DNA from: Solirubrobacter phytolaccae
GTDB lineage: Bacteria; Actinomycetota; Thermoleophilia; Solirubrobacterales; Solirubrobacteraceae
NCBI RefSeq assembly: GCF_027587195.1
Contig: NZ_JAPDDP010000051.1
Coordinates: 1-52,581, forward strand
Direction of reading: 5' to 3'
DNA length: 52,581 nucleotides
The stretch's first letter is position 1; the number at the start of each line of letters is the position of its first letter. This document shows, piece by piece, positions 41,911 through 50,352 of this stretch. The notes under the pieces were generated by a model. That model was not told where the DNA came from. It was given only the letters and a program-made list of their open reading frames with translations, and made no database searches. Both the position numbers and the translations under genes were made by a program.

Positions 41911-43044
41911 CTAGGAGCCCTCGGGCACCGTGCCGGTCACCGACGGGGTCGGGGTGGCCTTCGGGCCGTTCTTGCAGTCAGAGGTCTTGTAGCCCTCGGA
42001 GCACTCCGTCTTTTCCTTCCAGCGAGCGGTGAAGTCCTTGACGAACGTGTCGAGGGCCTTCTGCTGGTTCTGAGACTGGAGCGTCTGCTTGATGGTCTCC
42101 TTGGCCTCGGCGAGCGTCTGCTGCGAAGCGGCGGTGACGTTCGTGACCGTGAAGACGTAGTAGCCGTACTGGGTCTTGACCGGACCGACGAGCTCGCCCT
42201 TCTTGGCGGAGAAGACGGCGTCGTCGAGCTCCTTGTCGAGCGTGCCCTTGGCCTGGGCCGGGAGCTTGCCGCCGGAGGCCTTGGAGGTGTCGTCGATCGA
42301 GTACTTCTTGGCGACCGCGGTCCAGGAGTCGCCACCGTCGAGCGCGGCCTTGGCCTTGTCGGCTTCCGCCTTGCCCTTGGTCAGGACGACGCGGAGGTCA
42401 CGCTTCTCGGGCTGCGCGAAGCGCGCCTTGTTCTTGTTGTAGAAGTCCTGGATCGCCTTGTCGGAGACCGTGTCCTTGCCCTTGACGACCTTGTCGCGGA
42501 TCTTGTTCGACAACAGGTCGAGCTTGACGCGCTGCAGGATGTCGGCCTCGGTCTGGCCCGAGGTGGCGATGAACTTCTTGTAGTCCTCTTCCTTGGGGAA
42601 GGACTGCTTCTTCTGCTCGTTGAAGGACTTCTTGACCTCGGCGTCCGTCACCTTGACGTCCAGCGAGCCGGCCTCGCCCTGAATCCACTGGAACGAGATC
42701 AGCAGCTGCATGACCTGGCTGCGGAGCTGCTCGTACTCCTGCTTGCACTGGGTCTTGAGCTGGTCGTCCGTCACCTTCGGCTGACCCTTGGCGGGCGCCG
42801 GCGTCGCCTTGCGCTTCGCGGCGATGCACTTCTTGTAGTCGGCTTCAGGGTCCGGGACGGCCGCGTTGGCCTGGCCCGTCGACTTCGCCGCCACCGTCAT
42901 CCAGTGGGTGAATTCCTTCTTATCGATGGCTTCACCGTCGACGGTGGCCACGGCGTTACCGGGCACACCACCACATGCGGCGAAGGTCGCCCCAACGCCG
43001 ACAACGGCGGTGAGGCTAAGAGCGATGCGAGCAGCCTTGATCAT
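41911..43044 (-). CDS. SurA/PrsA-like peptidyl-prolyl isomerase lipoprotein (copy 1)
   Basis: A 377-residue exported foldase. The signal IALSLTAVVGVGATFAAC has a lipobox (FAAC) at about residues 20-24. A SurA_N-like helical domain with VTDDQLKTQCKQEYEQLRSQ and VTDAEVKKSFNEQKKQSFPK follows. The parvulin (PpiC-type) domain is EKRDLRVVLTKGKAEADKAK and DDAVFSAKKGELVGPVKTQY...YVFTVTNV. It ends in a Thr/Pro tail. It should help proteins fold outside the membrane. A close paralogue lies at 50.35-51.44 kb. Start ATG 43044, with AGGACAAC ahead. Confidence 0.9.
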   Translation of the reverse strand: MIKAARIALSLTAVVGVGATFAACGGVPGNAVATVDGEAIDKKEFTHWMTVAAKSTGQANAAVPDPEADYKKCIAAKRKATPAPAKGQPKVTDDQLKTQCKQEYEQLRSQVMQLLISFQWIQGEAGSLDVKVTDAEVKKSFNEQKKQSFPKEEDYKKFIATSGQTEADILQRVKLDLLSNKIRDKVVKGKDTVSDKAIQDFYNKNKARFAQPEKRDLRVVLTKGKAEADKAKAALDGGDSWTAVAKKYSIDDTSKASGGKLPAQAKGTLDKELDDAVFSAKKGELVGPVKTQYGYYVFTVTNVTAASQQTLAEAKETIKQTLQSQNQQKALDTFVKDFTARWKEKTECSEGYKTSDCKNGPKATPTPSVTGTVPEGS

Positions 43045-43182
43045 GTTGTCCTGAGAAGGGGTTCGTTGGACGTACGGTATTGCCGAGGCAGAACCGCCCG
43101 GCGCAAGCGAGGAAATTGACCTTCTCCCGGCTGGGCATGGTAGCGGCGGGTTCTGGGTACCCGACATCTTTTGACTCGACCT

Positions 43183-46100
43183 TTAGGCAGCTACGTAGAC
43201 ACTCAACAAAGCGTCGGCTGCCCGTACTACTGCGGGGAATCTCTCTGACGGATCGTCAGGGACGCGAAGTGACAGCTGCGAACGCCCCGCCTCGTAGTTC
43301 GCGCCGGGCAGGATCTCCCGCAAACGGCGCGCGGTGGCGGCGTCGAGCTCGATCGGCGTGACCGCGAGCCGGCCCTGCTTGAACGACACCGCGGTCGCCC
43401 CCGCACGGCCGAGCTTGATCCGCGCCTGCTGGAGCGTGATCAGGTTGTCCAGGGGGTCAGGGATCTCACCGAAGCGGTCCTCGAGCTCGGTGCGCAGCTC
43501 CATCAGCTCGCTGTTCTCGCGCGCGCCCGCGATGCGACGGTGCACATCGACCTTCGCCTGCTCGTACGGGATGTAGTCCGCGGGGACGTACGCGTCGACG
43601 TTGATGTCCAGACGCACCGGCTCGGGCGGCTCCGCACCGTCCTCCTCCGGATCCATCGCGCGCACGGCCTCGTCGAGCATCTGCATGTACAGCTCGAAGC
43701 CGAGCGCCGCGACGTGGCCGGACTGCTCGTCGCCGAGCAGGCTGCCGGCGCCGCGCAGCTCGAGGTCGCGCATCGCGACCTTGAAGCCCGCGCCCAGCTC
43801 GGTGTAGTCGCTCAGCGCGCTCAGGCGATCCGCCGCCTCGGGCGTGAGCGCGGCGGCGGACGGATACAGCAGGTACGCGTAGGCGCGCTCGCGCGAGCGG
43901 CCGACGCGGCCACGGATCTGGTAGAGCTGCGACAGGCCGAAGAGGTCCGCGCGGTCGACGATCAGCGTGTTGGCCTGCGGGATGTCGATGCCCGACTCGA
44001 TGATCGACGTCGACACGAGCACGTCGGCCTCGCCGCGCAGGAAGGCCATCATCCGCTCTTCGAGCGTCTTCTCGTCCATCTGCCCGTGCGCGACGGTGAA
44101 CGTCATCTTCGGGCACAGCGAGCGCAGCCGCTCGGCCGTCTCCTCGATGTCGTCGACGCGGTTGTGGAGGAAGAACGCCTGGCCCGTGCGCGCGATCTCG
44201 CGCTCGAGCGCCTGCTTGACCAGCTGCTCGTCGTACTCGCCGACGTACGTCTTGACGGGGCGGCGCCCCTCGGGCGGCGTCTCGATCACGGAGATGTCGC
44301 GCAGGCCCGCGAGCGACATCTGCAGCGTGCGCGGGATCGGCGTCGCGCTCATCGAGATCACGTCGACCTTGAGCTTGAGCTGACGCATCAGCTCCTTCTG
44401 CTTGACGCCGAAGCGCTGCTCCTCGTCGACGATCAGCAGCCCGAGCTCCTTCGCGCGCACGTCGCGCGAGAGCAGGCGGTGCGTGCCGATCAGGATGTCG
44501 ACCTTGCCGTCAGCAAAGCGCTTGACGGCGTCGCGCTGCTCGGCGGCGGAGCGGAAGCGCGAGACGTGCTCGATCTCGAACGGCTGGTCGCGCAGGCGCT
44601 CGGCGAACGTGCCGTAGTGCTGCTGGGCGAGGATCGTCGTCGGCACGAGCATCAGCACCTGCTTGCCGTCGCTCGCCGCCTTCACCGCCGCGCGCAACGC
44701 CACCTCGGTCTTGCCGTAGCCGACGTCACCGCAGATCAGCCGGTCCATCGGCCGGTCGGACTCCATGTCGGCGATCACGTTGTCGATCGCGTCGCGCTGA
44801 TCGGGCGTCTCGCGGTACGGGAACGCCTCCTCGATGTTCCGCAGCTCCTCGGAGAACTCCGGGAACGCGTGGCCGCGGCGGCGCTTGCGCTCCGCGTAGA
44901 GGTTCAGCAGCTCGCCGGCGAGCTCCTGCGCGGCGCGGCGGGCGCGGGCCTTGACCTTGTCCCAGCGCGTGCCGCCGAGCTTGGACAGGGTCGGCGCGCC
45001 GCCGTCGGCGCCGAGGTAGCGCGAGATCTTCGCCAGCTGGTCGACCGGCATGAAGACCTTGTCGTCGCCCTGGAACTCGAGGTTCAGGTAGTCACGCGTC
45101 GTGCCGGCGACGGTCTTGGTGTCGAAGCCGGCGAAGCGCGCGACGCCGTGGTCCTCGTGGACGATGAAGTCGCCGGTCCGCAGGTCCGTGAAGCTGCGCA
45201 GCAGGCCGCGGCCCTTGCGCGTGGGCCGGGTGGAGGCCTTCTTGCGGTGGATGAGCCGGTGCTCGGGGAAGGCCGCGAGCTTCAGGCCCGGCGCCACGAA
45301 GCCGTCGCGCAGGTTGGCCTCGGTGAAGATCAGGCCCTTGCGCGCGCCGTTCAGCGACGCCTTGACGCGATCCAGGTTGTACGCGGCGCGCTCGGCGGCG
45401 CCGATCTGCGGCCAGGCGACGACGGTCGTGTAGTCGCTGCGGACGAGCTTCTCGAGCTCGGACTCCGCCTCGCCGAGGTTGCGCGCGGCGAAGTCGGCGG
45501 CCTGCCCGCGGATCTCGATCGGCTGGTCCTGCGAGATGCTCGAGAGCCGCACCTGCGCGCGCTCGGCGAGCGCGGCGTTGATCGTCTTCGGGTTGACGTA
45601 GAGGTCGCGCGCGTCCTGGTCGTCGAACGCCGTGCAGACGTCCTCCCAGTGGTCGCGCAGCGTCGGCTCGACGTCCTCCTCGGCGGCGACGATGATCTGC
45701 GTGCGCTCCGGGATCACGTCCAGGAGCGCCTGGAACTGGTCCACCGGGAGCAGCTCGGCGATGTCCGGCCGGTCCTCGGGCGCGTCGGACGCGGCGATCT
45801 CGGCCATCTCGCGGTGCTCGGGCGCGAGCTCGGCCGCGGGCGAGATCTCGACGCACTCCGTCTCCCCCAGGCTGCGCTGGGTGAAGGTCGAGAACCAGCG
45901 CAGCGCCTCGATCTCGATGTCGAAGAGGTCCACGCGCACGGCGCGTTCCTCCGTGGCGGGATAGACGTCGAGCAGGCCGCCGCGGATCGCGAACTGCCCG
46001 CGCTCGTCGACCTGGTCCACGCGCTCGTAGCCCGCGGCGACGAGCTGCTGCGCCGTCTCCTCCAGGTCGATCAGGTCGCCGACGCGGAGCATGAAGCCGT

Positions 46101-46506
46101 GCGGGCGCAGCTTCGGGTCCGGGACCTTCTCGGAGAGCGCGGTCGCGGAGACCACGACGACGGGCTGCTCGGAGCCCTCGGGCGTGTCCGTGAGCGCGTC
46201 GAGCGCCGCGACGCGCAGGCCGACGAGGTGCGGCGGCGGGGTGAGGTGCGACTCGTAGGCGACGCCGCGACTCGGGTAGTACCGGACCGGGCGCGGGTTC
46301 AGCCACGCCTTCAGGTCGGACGCGAGATCACGCGCGGCGCGGTCGTCGCCGACGACGATCAACGCGGGGCGCTTGGCGTCCTGGTCCGCGAGCGCGGCCA
46401 CGACGAACGGGCGCAAGGACTGTGAGACGAACGCCGTCCCGCCTTCGCTGGCCAGCTGCGCGGCGGCGGGATCATGTTCGAGATGGCTTAGAAAGCTCCG
46501 GAGCAA
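43183..46506 (-). CDS. mfd: transcription-repair coupling factor Mfd
   Basis: About 1107 residues. The N-terminal UvrB-like region begins LERLLRSFLSHLEHDPAAAQ. The RNA-polymerase interaction domain is RTGDFIVHEDHGVARFAGFD. The RecG-like translocase has Walker A GDVGYGKTEVALRAA, DEEQ box LIVDEEQRFGVKQ, SMSATPIPRTLQMSLAGLRD and the helicase motifs SGIDIPQANTLIVDRADLFG and YQIRGRVGRSRERAYAYLLY. A C-terminal TRCF domain ends the protein. Mfd removes stalled RNA polymerase and recruits UvrA to lesions. No ATG/GTG is near; TTG at 46506 gives the expected N-terminus. Divergent from pnuC across 36 bp with a shared CTATAG box. Confidence 0.95.
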   Translation of the reverse strand: MLRSFLSHLEHDPAAAQLASEGGTAFVSQSLRPFVVAALADQDAKRPALIVVGDDRAARDLASDLKAWLNPRPVRYYPSRGVAYESHLTPPPHLVGLRVAALDALTDTPEGSEQPVVVVSATALSEKVPDPKLRPHGFMLRVGDLIDLEETAQQLVAAGYERVDQVDERGQFAIRGGLLDVYPATEERAVRVDLFDIEIEALRWFSTFTQRSLGETECVEISPAAELAPEHREMAEIAASDAPEDRPDIAELLPVDQFQALLDVIPERTQIIVAAEEDVEPTLRDHWEDVCTAFDDQDARDLYVNPKTINAALAERAQVRLSSISQDQPIEIRGQAADFAARNLGEAESELEKLVRSDYTTVVAWPQIGAAERAAYNLDRVKASLNGARKGLIFTEANLRDGFVAPGLKLAAFPEHRLIHRKKASTRPTRKGRGLLRSFTDLRTGDFIVHEDHGVARFAGFDTKTVAGTTRDYLNLEFQGDDKVFMPVDQLAKISRYLGADGGAPTLSKLGGTRWDKVKARARRAAQELAGELLNLYAERKRRRGHAFPEFSEELRNIEEAFPYRETPDQRDAIDNVIADMESDRPMDRLICGDVGYGKTEVALRAAVKAASDGKQVLMLVPTTILAQQHYGTFAERLRDQPFEIEHVSRFRSAAEQRDAVKRFADGKVDILIGTHRLLSRDVRAKELGLLIVDEEQRFGVKQKELMRQLKLKVDVISMSATPIPRTLQMSLAGLRDISVIETPPEGRRPVKTYVGEYDEQLVKQALEREIARTGQAFFLHNRVDDIEETAERLRSLCPKMTFTVAHGQMDEKTLEERMMAFLRGEADVLVSTSIIESGIDIPQANTLIVDRADLFGLSQLYQIRGRVGRSRERAYAYLLYPSAAALTPEAADRLSALSDYTELGAGFKVAMRDLELRGAGSLLGDEQSGHVAALGFELYMQMLDEAVRAMDPEEDGAEPPEPVRLDINVDAYVPADYIPYEQAKVDVHRRIAGARENSELMELRTELEDRFGEIPDPLDNLITLQQARIKLGRAGATAVSFKQGRLAVTPIELDAATARRLREILPGANYEAGRSQLSLRVPDDPSERFPAVVRAADALLSVYVAA

Positions 46507-46525
46507 CCTCTCCAGGTTAGAAGGG

Positions 46526-46531
46526 CTATAG
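46526..46531. promoter_or_regulatory. CTATAG, shared -10 of divergent mfd and pnuC
   Basis: The palindrome CTATAG gives TATAGT for pnuC (10 nt before its start) and TATAGC for mfd (about 20 nt before its start). Both -10 boxes coincide, so RNA polymerase could serve only one gene at a time. No -35 consensus is clear on either side. Confidence 0.4.
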
Positions 46532-46542
46532 TTTCGGTCCTG

Positions 46543-47124
46543 TTGACCAAAACTGTGTTCGAGCTCTTCGGGGAGCCAGTCTCCTGGGCCGAGCTGTTCG
46601 GCTTCATCACCGGCATCGCCTGCGTGGCGCTCGCCGTCGCCCAGCGGATCGAGACGTTCCCCGTCGGCATCGCCAACAACGTCTTCTTCGTGATCCTGTT
46701 CACGGATGCTCGCCTGTACGCCGACGCGGCGCTCCAGTTGGTCTACATCGCCCTCGGCGTGATGGGCTGGATCGCGTGGGCGAAGTTGAAGCCCCAGGGG
46801 CTCTCTGTGCGGCGCGCGGGGTCCCGGCTGCTGCTCGCGACCGCGGCGGGAGTCGGCGTCGCGACGCTCATCCTCATCCCGATCCTGCGCGCGGCGCACG
46901 GTGCGGCGCCCGGGTGGGACGCGCTGACGACGTCGATGTCGCTCGGCGCGCAGCTGCTGCTGAACCTCAAGCGGCTGGAGACCTGGTACGTGTGGATCGC
47001 CGTGGACGTGATCTACGTCCCGCTGTACTTCAGCCGTGACTTGAACCTGACCGCGCTCGTCTACATCGTCTTCCTCGCGTTGTGCATCCAGGGATGGAGG
47101 CAATGGCGCACCGTCACGGTCTAG
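46543..47124 (+). CDS. pnuC: PnuC nicotinamide riboside/mononucleotide transporter
   Basis: A 193-residue membrane protein of the PnuC family with about seven helices. SWAELFGFITGIACVALAVA and FPVGIANNVFFVILFTDARL are at the start, and the family signature LKRLETWYVWIAVDVIYVPL precedes LYFSRDLNLTALVYIVFLAL. It ends LCIQGWRQWR. PnuC imports nicotinamide riboside for conversion by NadR, the next gene. TTG at 46543 or GTG at 46555 starts it; the first is used. It overlaps nadR by 22 nt, so the two are cotranslated. Confidence 0.93.
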   Translation: MTKTVFELFGEPVSWAELFGFITGIACVALAVAQRIETFPVGIANNVFFVILFTDARLYADAALQLVYIALGVMGWIAWAKLKPQGLSVRRAGSRLLLATAAGVGVATLILIPILRAAHGAAPGWDALTTSMSLGAQLLLNLKRLETWYVWIAVDVIYVPLYFSRDLNLTALVYIVFLALCIQGWRQWRTVTV

Positions 47125-48056
47125 TCCTCGGCAAGTTCCTGCCGCCGCACGGCGGGCACCACGAGCTCGTCGACCACGCGCTGGAGCGGTGCGACCGGGT
47201 CACGGTGCTCGTGCTCGGGTCGGTGACCGAGCGGATCCCGCTGGCCCTGCGCCGCGAGTGGATGCGCGCCCGGCATCCCGCCGCCCGCGTCGTGGCGGGC
47301 TGGAACGAGCTCCCGATCGACTTCGAGGACCCGCACGTCCACGACCTGCACATCGCGCTGATGGAGCGGCTGCTCAACGAGCCGATCGACGCCGTCTTCA
47401 CCGGCGAGGCGTACGGGGACATGCTCGCCGAGCGCTGGGGTGTCGAGCACGTCTGCAACCCGCGCTCCGGCCTCATCTCCGGGACGCAGGTGCGCGCCGA
47501 TCCCGCCGCGTTCTGGGACCAGCTGACGCCGCCGGTCCGCGCGTACCTGTGCCGGCGCGTGGTGATCACGGGCGCGGAGTCGACGGGGACGACGACGCTC
47601 GCACGCGCGTTGGCGGACCGACTGGGCACGAGCTGGGTCCCGGAGGTCGGCCGCGAGGTCACCGAGCAGCGCGGACTCGAATACACGTGGACCAACGCGG
47701 ACTTCGCGATGATCGCCCGCCGCCAGCAGCGCAACGAGGACCGGGCGGCGTTGACCTCCGGCCCGATCCTCGTCTGCGACACCGACGCGCTCGCCACCTG
47801 CATCTGGCAGGAGCGGTACCTCGGCCGCTCGACCGCGGACGTGGAGGCGATCGCCGCCTCACGCACCTACAACCTGACGGTGCTCACCGCCGACGACATC
47901 CCGTTCGTGCAGGACGGGTACCGCGACGGCGAGCACATCCGCGGCTGGATGACTCAGCGCTTCCGCGAGCGGTTGCGCCAACCCTGGATCGAGGTCCGCG
48001 GCACCGTCGACGAGCGCGTCGAGGCCGTGCTCACGGCGCTGTCGTCGAGAGCGTGA
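47103..48056 (+). CDS. nadR: NadR-like bifunctional NMN adenylyltransferase/ribosylnicotinamide kinase
   Basis: A 317-residue two-domain enzyme. The nucleotidyltransferase domain has GKFLPPHGGHHELVDHALER (HxGH at residues 16-19) and NPRSGLISGTQVRADP (the ISG/T-type second motif). The kinase domain has the P-loop GAESTGTTTLARALA (157-171), where Thr stands in the place of the usual Lys, then a lid region EQRGLEYTWTNADFAMIARR. It makes NAD from nicotinamide riboside delivered by PnuC. GGAGG lies 4-8 nt before the ATG at 47103. The last codons (LSSRA, stop) are antisense to the end of the glycerophosphodiesterase gene. Confidence 0.92.
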   Translation: MAHRHGLVLGKFLPPHGGHHELVDHALERCDRVTVLVLGSVTERIPLALRREWMRARHPAARVVAGWNELPIDFEDPHVHDLHIALMERLLNEPIDAVFTGEAYGDMLAERWGVEHVCNPRSGLISGTQVRADPAAFWDQLTPPVRAYLCRRVVITGAESTGTTTLARALADRLGTSWVPEVGREVTEQRGLEYTWTNADFAMIARRQQRNEDRAALTSGPILVCDTDALATCIWQERYLGRSTADVEAIAASRTYNLTVLTADDIPFVQDGYRDGEHIRGWMTQRFRERLRQPWIEVRGTVDERVEAVLTALSSRA

Positions 48057-48380
48057 AGGTGACGGTCGTGCTGTAGCTGCCGGTGCGGAGCGGGTCATTC
48101 GCGCCGACCGACTGCTTGAACGTGATCAACGACTTCGCCGCCGTCACCGGGCCGGGCCAGAAGCTCGGGGCGATGTCCACCCGCAGCGGCTGCGGAAGGG
48201 AGAACGCGCCGTTCTTCAGGTGGCCGGGCTCGGAGACGGAGAGCGTCGCGTTGCCGGCCGTCGAGAGGACGGTCGCCTCCGTCGACGCCGTGTACTCCTT
48301 CTCCACGCCGGGGAGGAACGTGCCGAGCGACGGGGCGGTGCCGAGGGTCAGCTCGAGCGCGCCGCCGACCGCGCCGCCCA
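48031..48380 (-). repeat. copy B of the shared C-terminal module
   Basis: Second copy of the module described at 25581-25935. Shared signatures include TLSVSEPG, NGAFSLPQPLRVD, ITFKQSVGAND and RTGSYSTTVTFTLSTT. Nucleotide identity is strongest over the last 90 bases, where the same antisense stop TGA occurs (nadR here, tetR in copy A). The intervening segment differs in length and in residues. Confidence 0.7.
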
Positions 48381-49542
48381 CGTTGCCGGTGACACCGGTC
48401 ACGGCCGCCGTCGACGGCGTGACCGCGCCGCTGCCGGCGAAGCTGACCTTGGCCGCGCCCGGGGCCGCGACGCAGCCGCCCTTGCCCGTCGTGCGCTCGA
48501 CACCGTCGACGAGCAGCGTCTTGCCCGGGAAGCCCAGGTCGGTGTGCTCGCGGTTGACGAGGCAGACCTCATTGTCGTGGCGCAGGATCGTGGACGGGGC
48601 CGGGATGCCGGCCGCGGCGACGATCAGCTCGGGCTGGTTGGTCTGGACGCCGTCGGCGCCCATGGCGCGGGCGCGGTGGAACTCGTTGACCTCCTCGGCC
48701 TCGCCCGCGTCGTACGCGTGCGGCATGACGACGCCGCAGTTGTCGTGGATGGCGGCGATCGACTCGGCGTCGTACTCGTCGCGGCGCGAGCCGAAGACCG
48801 GCGCGACCTTCGCGATCTCGTACATCAGGAACGACGGCTCCCAGCGATCGCGGTTGTAGATCATGCGCGCGCCCGGGGCAGCCGACCAGATGTTGATGTC
48901 GGCCGAGTTGAAGATCGACTTCGCGACGAGCCCGTACTGCTGGACGAGCTCCGCCACGCCACGCGCGTTGCGGATCTGCTTGAAGTCCAGCTCGACGCCA
49001 CCGCCGACGCGCTTGGCCAGCGCCAGCACCTCTTCGAGCGAGGCGACCTGCGAGCCGTCGTACGGGCCGCCCGTCCAGGGCGCGTAGTCGGCGGCGTTGA
49101 GCGCGCGGACCTCGTCGTAGGTGAGCTCCGTGACGTTGCCGGTCCCGTTGGTGGTGCGGTCGACGGTCGAGTCGTGCAGCGCGACGAACTTGCCGTCCTT
49201 GGTCTCCTGGATGTCGACCTCGACCAGCTCCACGCCGAGCGCGAACGCGTACTCGTAGGCCGCGAGCGTGTTCTCGGGCGCGTACGTGAGCGAGCCGCGA
49301 TGGGCCGAGATGATGGGGCGCTCACGGCCCTTGTCGGGCGTGCCGACGTTGGTCCAGCGGGCCGGCTCGGCCGTCTGGTCACACGCCGGGAGCTGGACGA
49401 TCGGCGTGCGCTCGGCGATCAGCGCGCGCATGCCGATCACCTGCGGGTCGTCGGACGGGGGCGGAGTCGTCTGCGCCTGCGCCGCGGCGACGGGCATCGC
49501 GAGCAGCGATGCCGCCACCGTGAGGGCGAGTCTGATGTTCAT
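48031..49542 (-). CDS. secreted glycerophosphodiester phosphodiesterase with C-terminal module
   Basis: A 503-residue secreted GDPD. Signal peptide NIRLALTVAASLLAMPVAAA. The TIM-barrel catalytic residues are present: ISAHRGSLTYAPENTLAAYE (HRG and the first Glu), VELVEVDIQETKDGKFVALH (ExD) and HDSTVDRTTNGTGNV (second His). The family cleaves glycerophosphodiesters to glycerol-3-phosphate and an alcohol. After about residue 330 comes an Ig-like linker (GKGGCVAAPGAAKVSFAGSG) and the roughly 110-residue module also found in the sugar dehydrogenase. Its 3' end overlaps nadR by 26 nt. Confidence 0.9.
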   Translation of the reverse strand: MNIRLALTVAASLLAMPVAAAQAQTTPPPSDDPQVIGMRALIAERTPIVQLPACDQTAEPARWTNVGTPDKGRERPIISAHRGSLTYAPENTLAAYEYAFALGVELVEVDIQETKDGKFVALHDSTVDRTTNGTGNVTELTYDEVRALNAADYAPWTGGPYDGSQVASLEEVLALAKRVGGGVELDFKQIRNARGVAELVQQYGLVAKSIFNSADINIWSAAPGARMIYNRDRWEPSFLMYEIAKVAPVFGSRRDEYDAESIAAIHDNCGVVMPHAYDAGEAEEVNEFHRARAMGADGVQTNQPELIVAAAGIPAPSTILRHDNEVCLVNREHTDLGFPGKTLLVDGVERTTGKGGCVAAPGAAKVSFAGSGAVTPSTAAVTGVTGNVGGAVGGALELTLGTAPSLGTFLPGVEKEYTASTEATVLSTAGNATLSVSEPGHLKNGAFSLPQPLRVDIAPSFWPGPVTAAKSLITFKQSVGANDPLRTGSYSTTVTFTLSTTAP

Positions 49543-49584
49543 GGCCGCATCCTTCGCGGAGACGGCGGGTCATCGGGTGAAGAT

Positions 49585-50325
49585 CTAGTTGGCGCGTCGG
49601 GCGAGCAGGTTCAGCCTGACGTAGTTCGCGCGGACCGGAGCGTCCATTTTCTCTAGGACCGCGTCCACGAACGGCGCGCGCTCGTCCTCGGACAGGCGCT
49701 CGAGGTGCGAGCCGAGGATCACGGTCGTGAAGTACTCGCGCGGGTCCGGCGGGTCGACCGGCCACGGCTGCAGCCACGTCCAGATGTCCGTGAAGCCGGC
49801 GCGGGCCAGCCGCTGGGTGGTCTCCTCGGGCGCGGCGAAGTTCCACGGGCCGGGCCACCCGCGCAGCGCCGGGTGGTCGACGGCGTCGATCGCGACCTGC
49901 ACGTTGGCGATGTTGCCCGCGCCGCCGCACTGCACGGCGAGGCGACCGCCGGGCCGCAACGCGTCGTGCAGCCGGGTGAACAGCCGCTCGTGGTCGCCGA
50001 TCCAGTGGAAGGTCGCCGTCGAGAGGATCGCGTCGAACGGCTGCGTCACGGTCAGGTCGAGCAGGTCGACGGCGAACGCCTCGACGCGGTCCCCGAGGCG
50101 CTCACGCGCCTGGTCGACCATCGCCTGGCTGCCGTCGACGGCGATCACGGTGCCGTTCGGGACGCGCTCGAGCAGCGCCTCGGTCACGCGGCCGGAGCCG
50201 CAGCCGGCGTCGAGGACGCGCTCGTCGCCCCGGAGGTCCAGCCGGTCGATGACGTCCCGCGCCATCGCCAGCTGGGGGTCGGACATGCGGTCGTAGGAGG
50301 CGGCATTCCATTCACGGGGCGGCAT
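49585..50325 (-). CDS. SAM-dependent methyltransferase (trans-aconitate methyltransferase-like)
   Basis: A 246-residue class I methyltransferase. Motif I is VLDAGCGSGRVTEALL at about residues 37-52, the acidic end of strand 2 is VIAVDGSQAMVDQAR, and motif IV is FDAILSTATFHWIGDHERLF. The FHWIGDH segment and the C-terminal PREYFTTVILGSHLERLSED resemble trans-aconitate 2-methyltransferase (Tam). The natural substrate may be another short acid. Upstream a TACATATGTA palindrome (50325-50334) overlaps the start region and may be an operator. Convergent relation: none; it follows the parvulin operon on the same strand. Confidence 0.87.
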   Translation of the reverse strand: MPPREWNAASYDRMSDPQLAMARDVIDRLDLRGDERVLDAGCGSGRVTEALLERVPNGTVIAVDGSQAMVDQARERLGDRVEAFAVDLLDLTVTQPFDAILSTATFHWIGDHERLFTRLHDALRPGGRLAVQCGGAGNIANVQVAIDAVDHPALRGWPGPWNFAAPEETTQRLARAGFTDIWTWLQPWPVDPPDPREYFTTVILGSHLERLSEDERAPFVDAVLEKMDAPVRANYVRLNLLARRAN

Positions 50326-50352
50326 ACATATGTACGTTATCGCATACGCGCG

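Noticed and set aside
43183-47103. 1306-residue version of Mfd
   Set aside because: The extension is antisense to pnuC and lacks Mfd character; TTG at 46506 is used.
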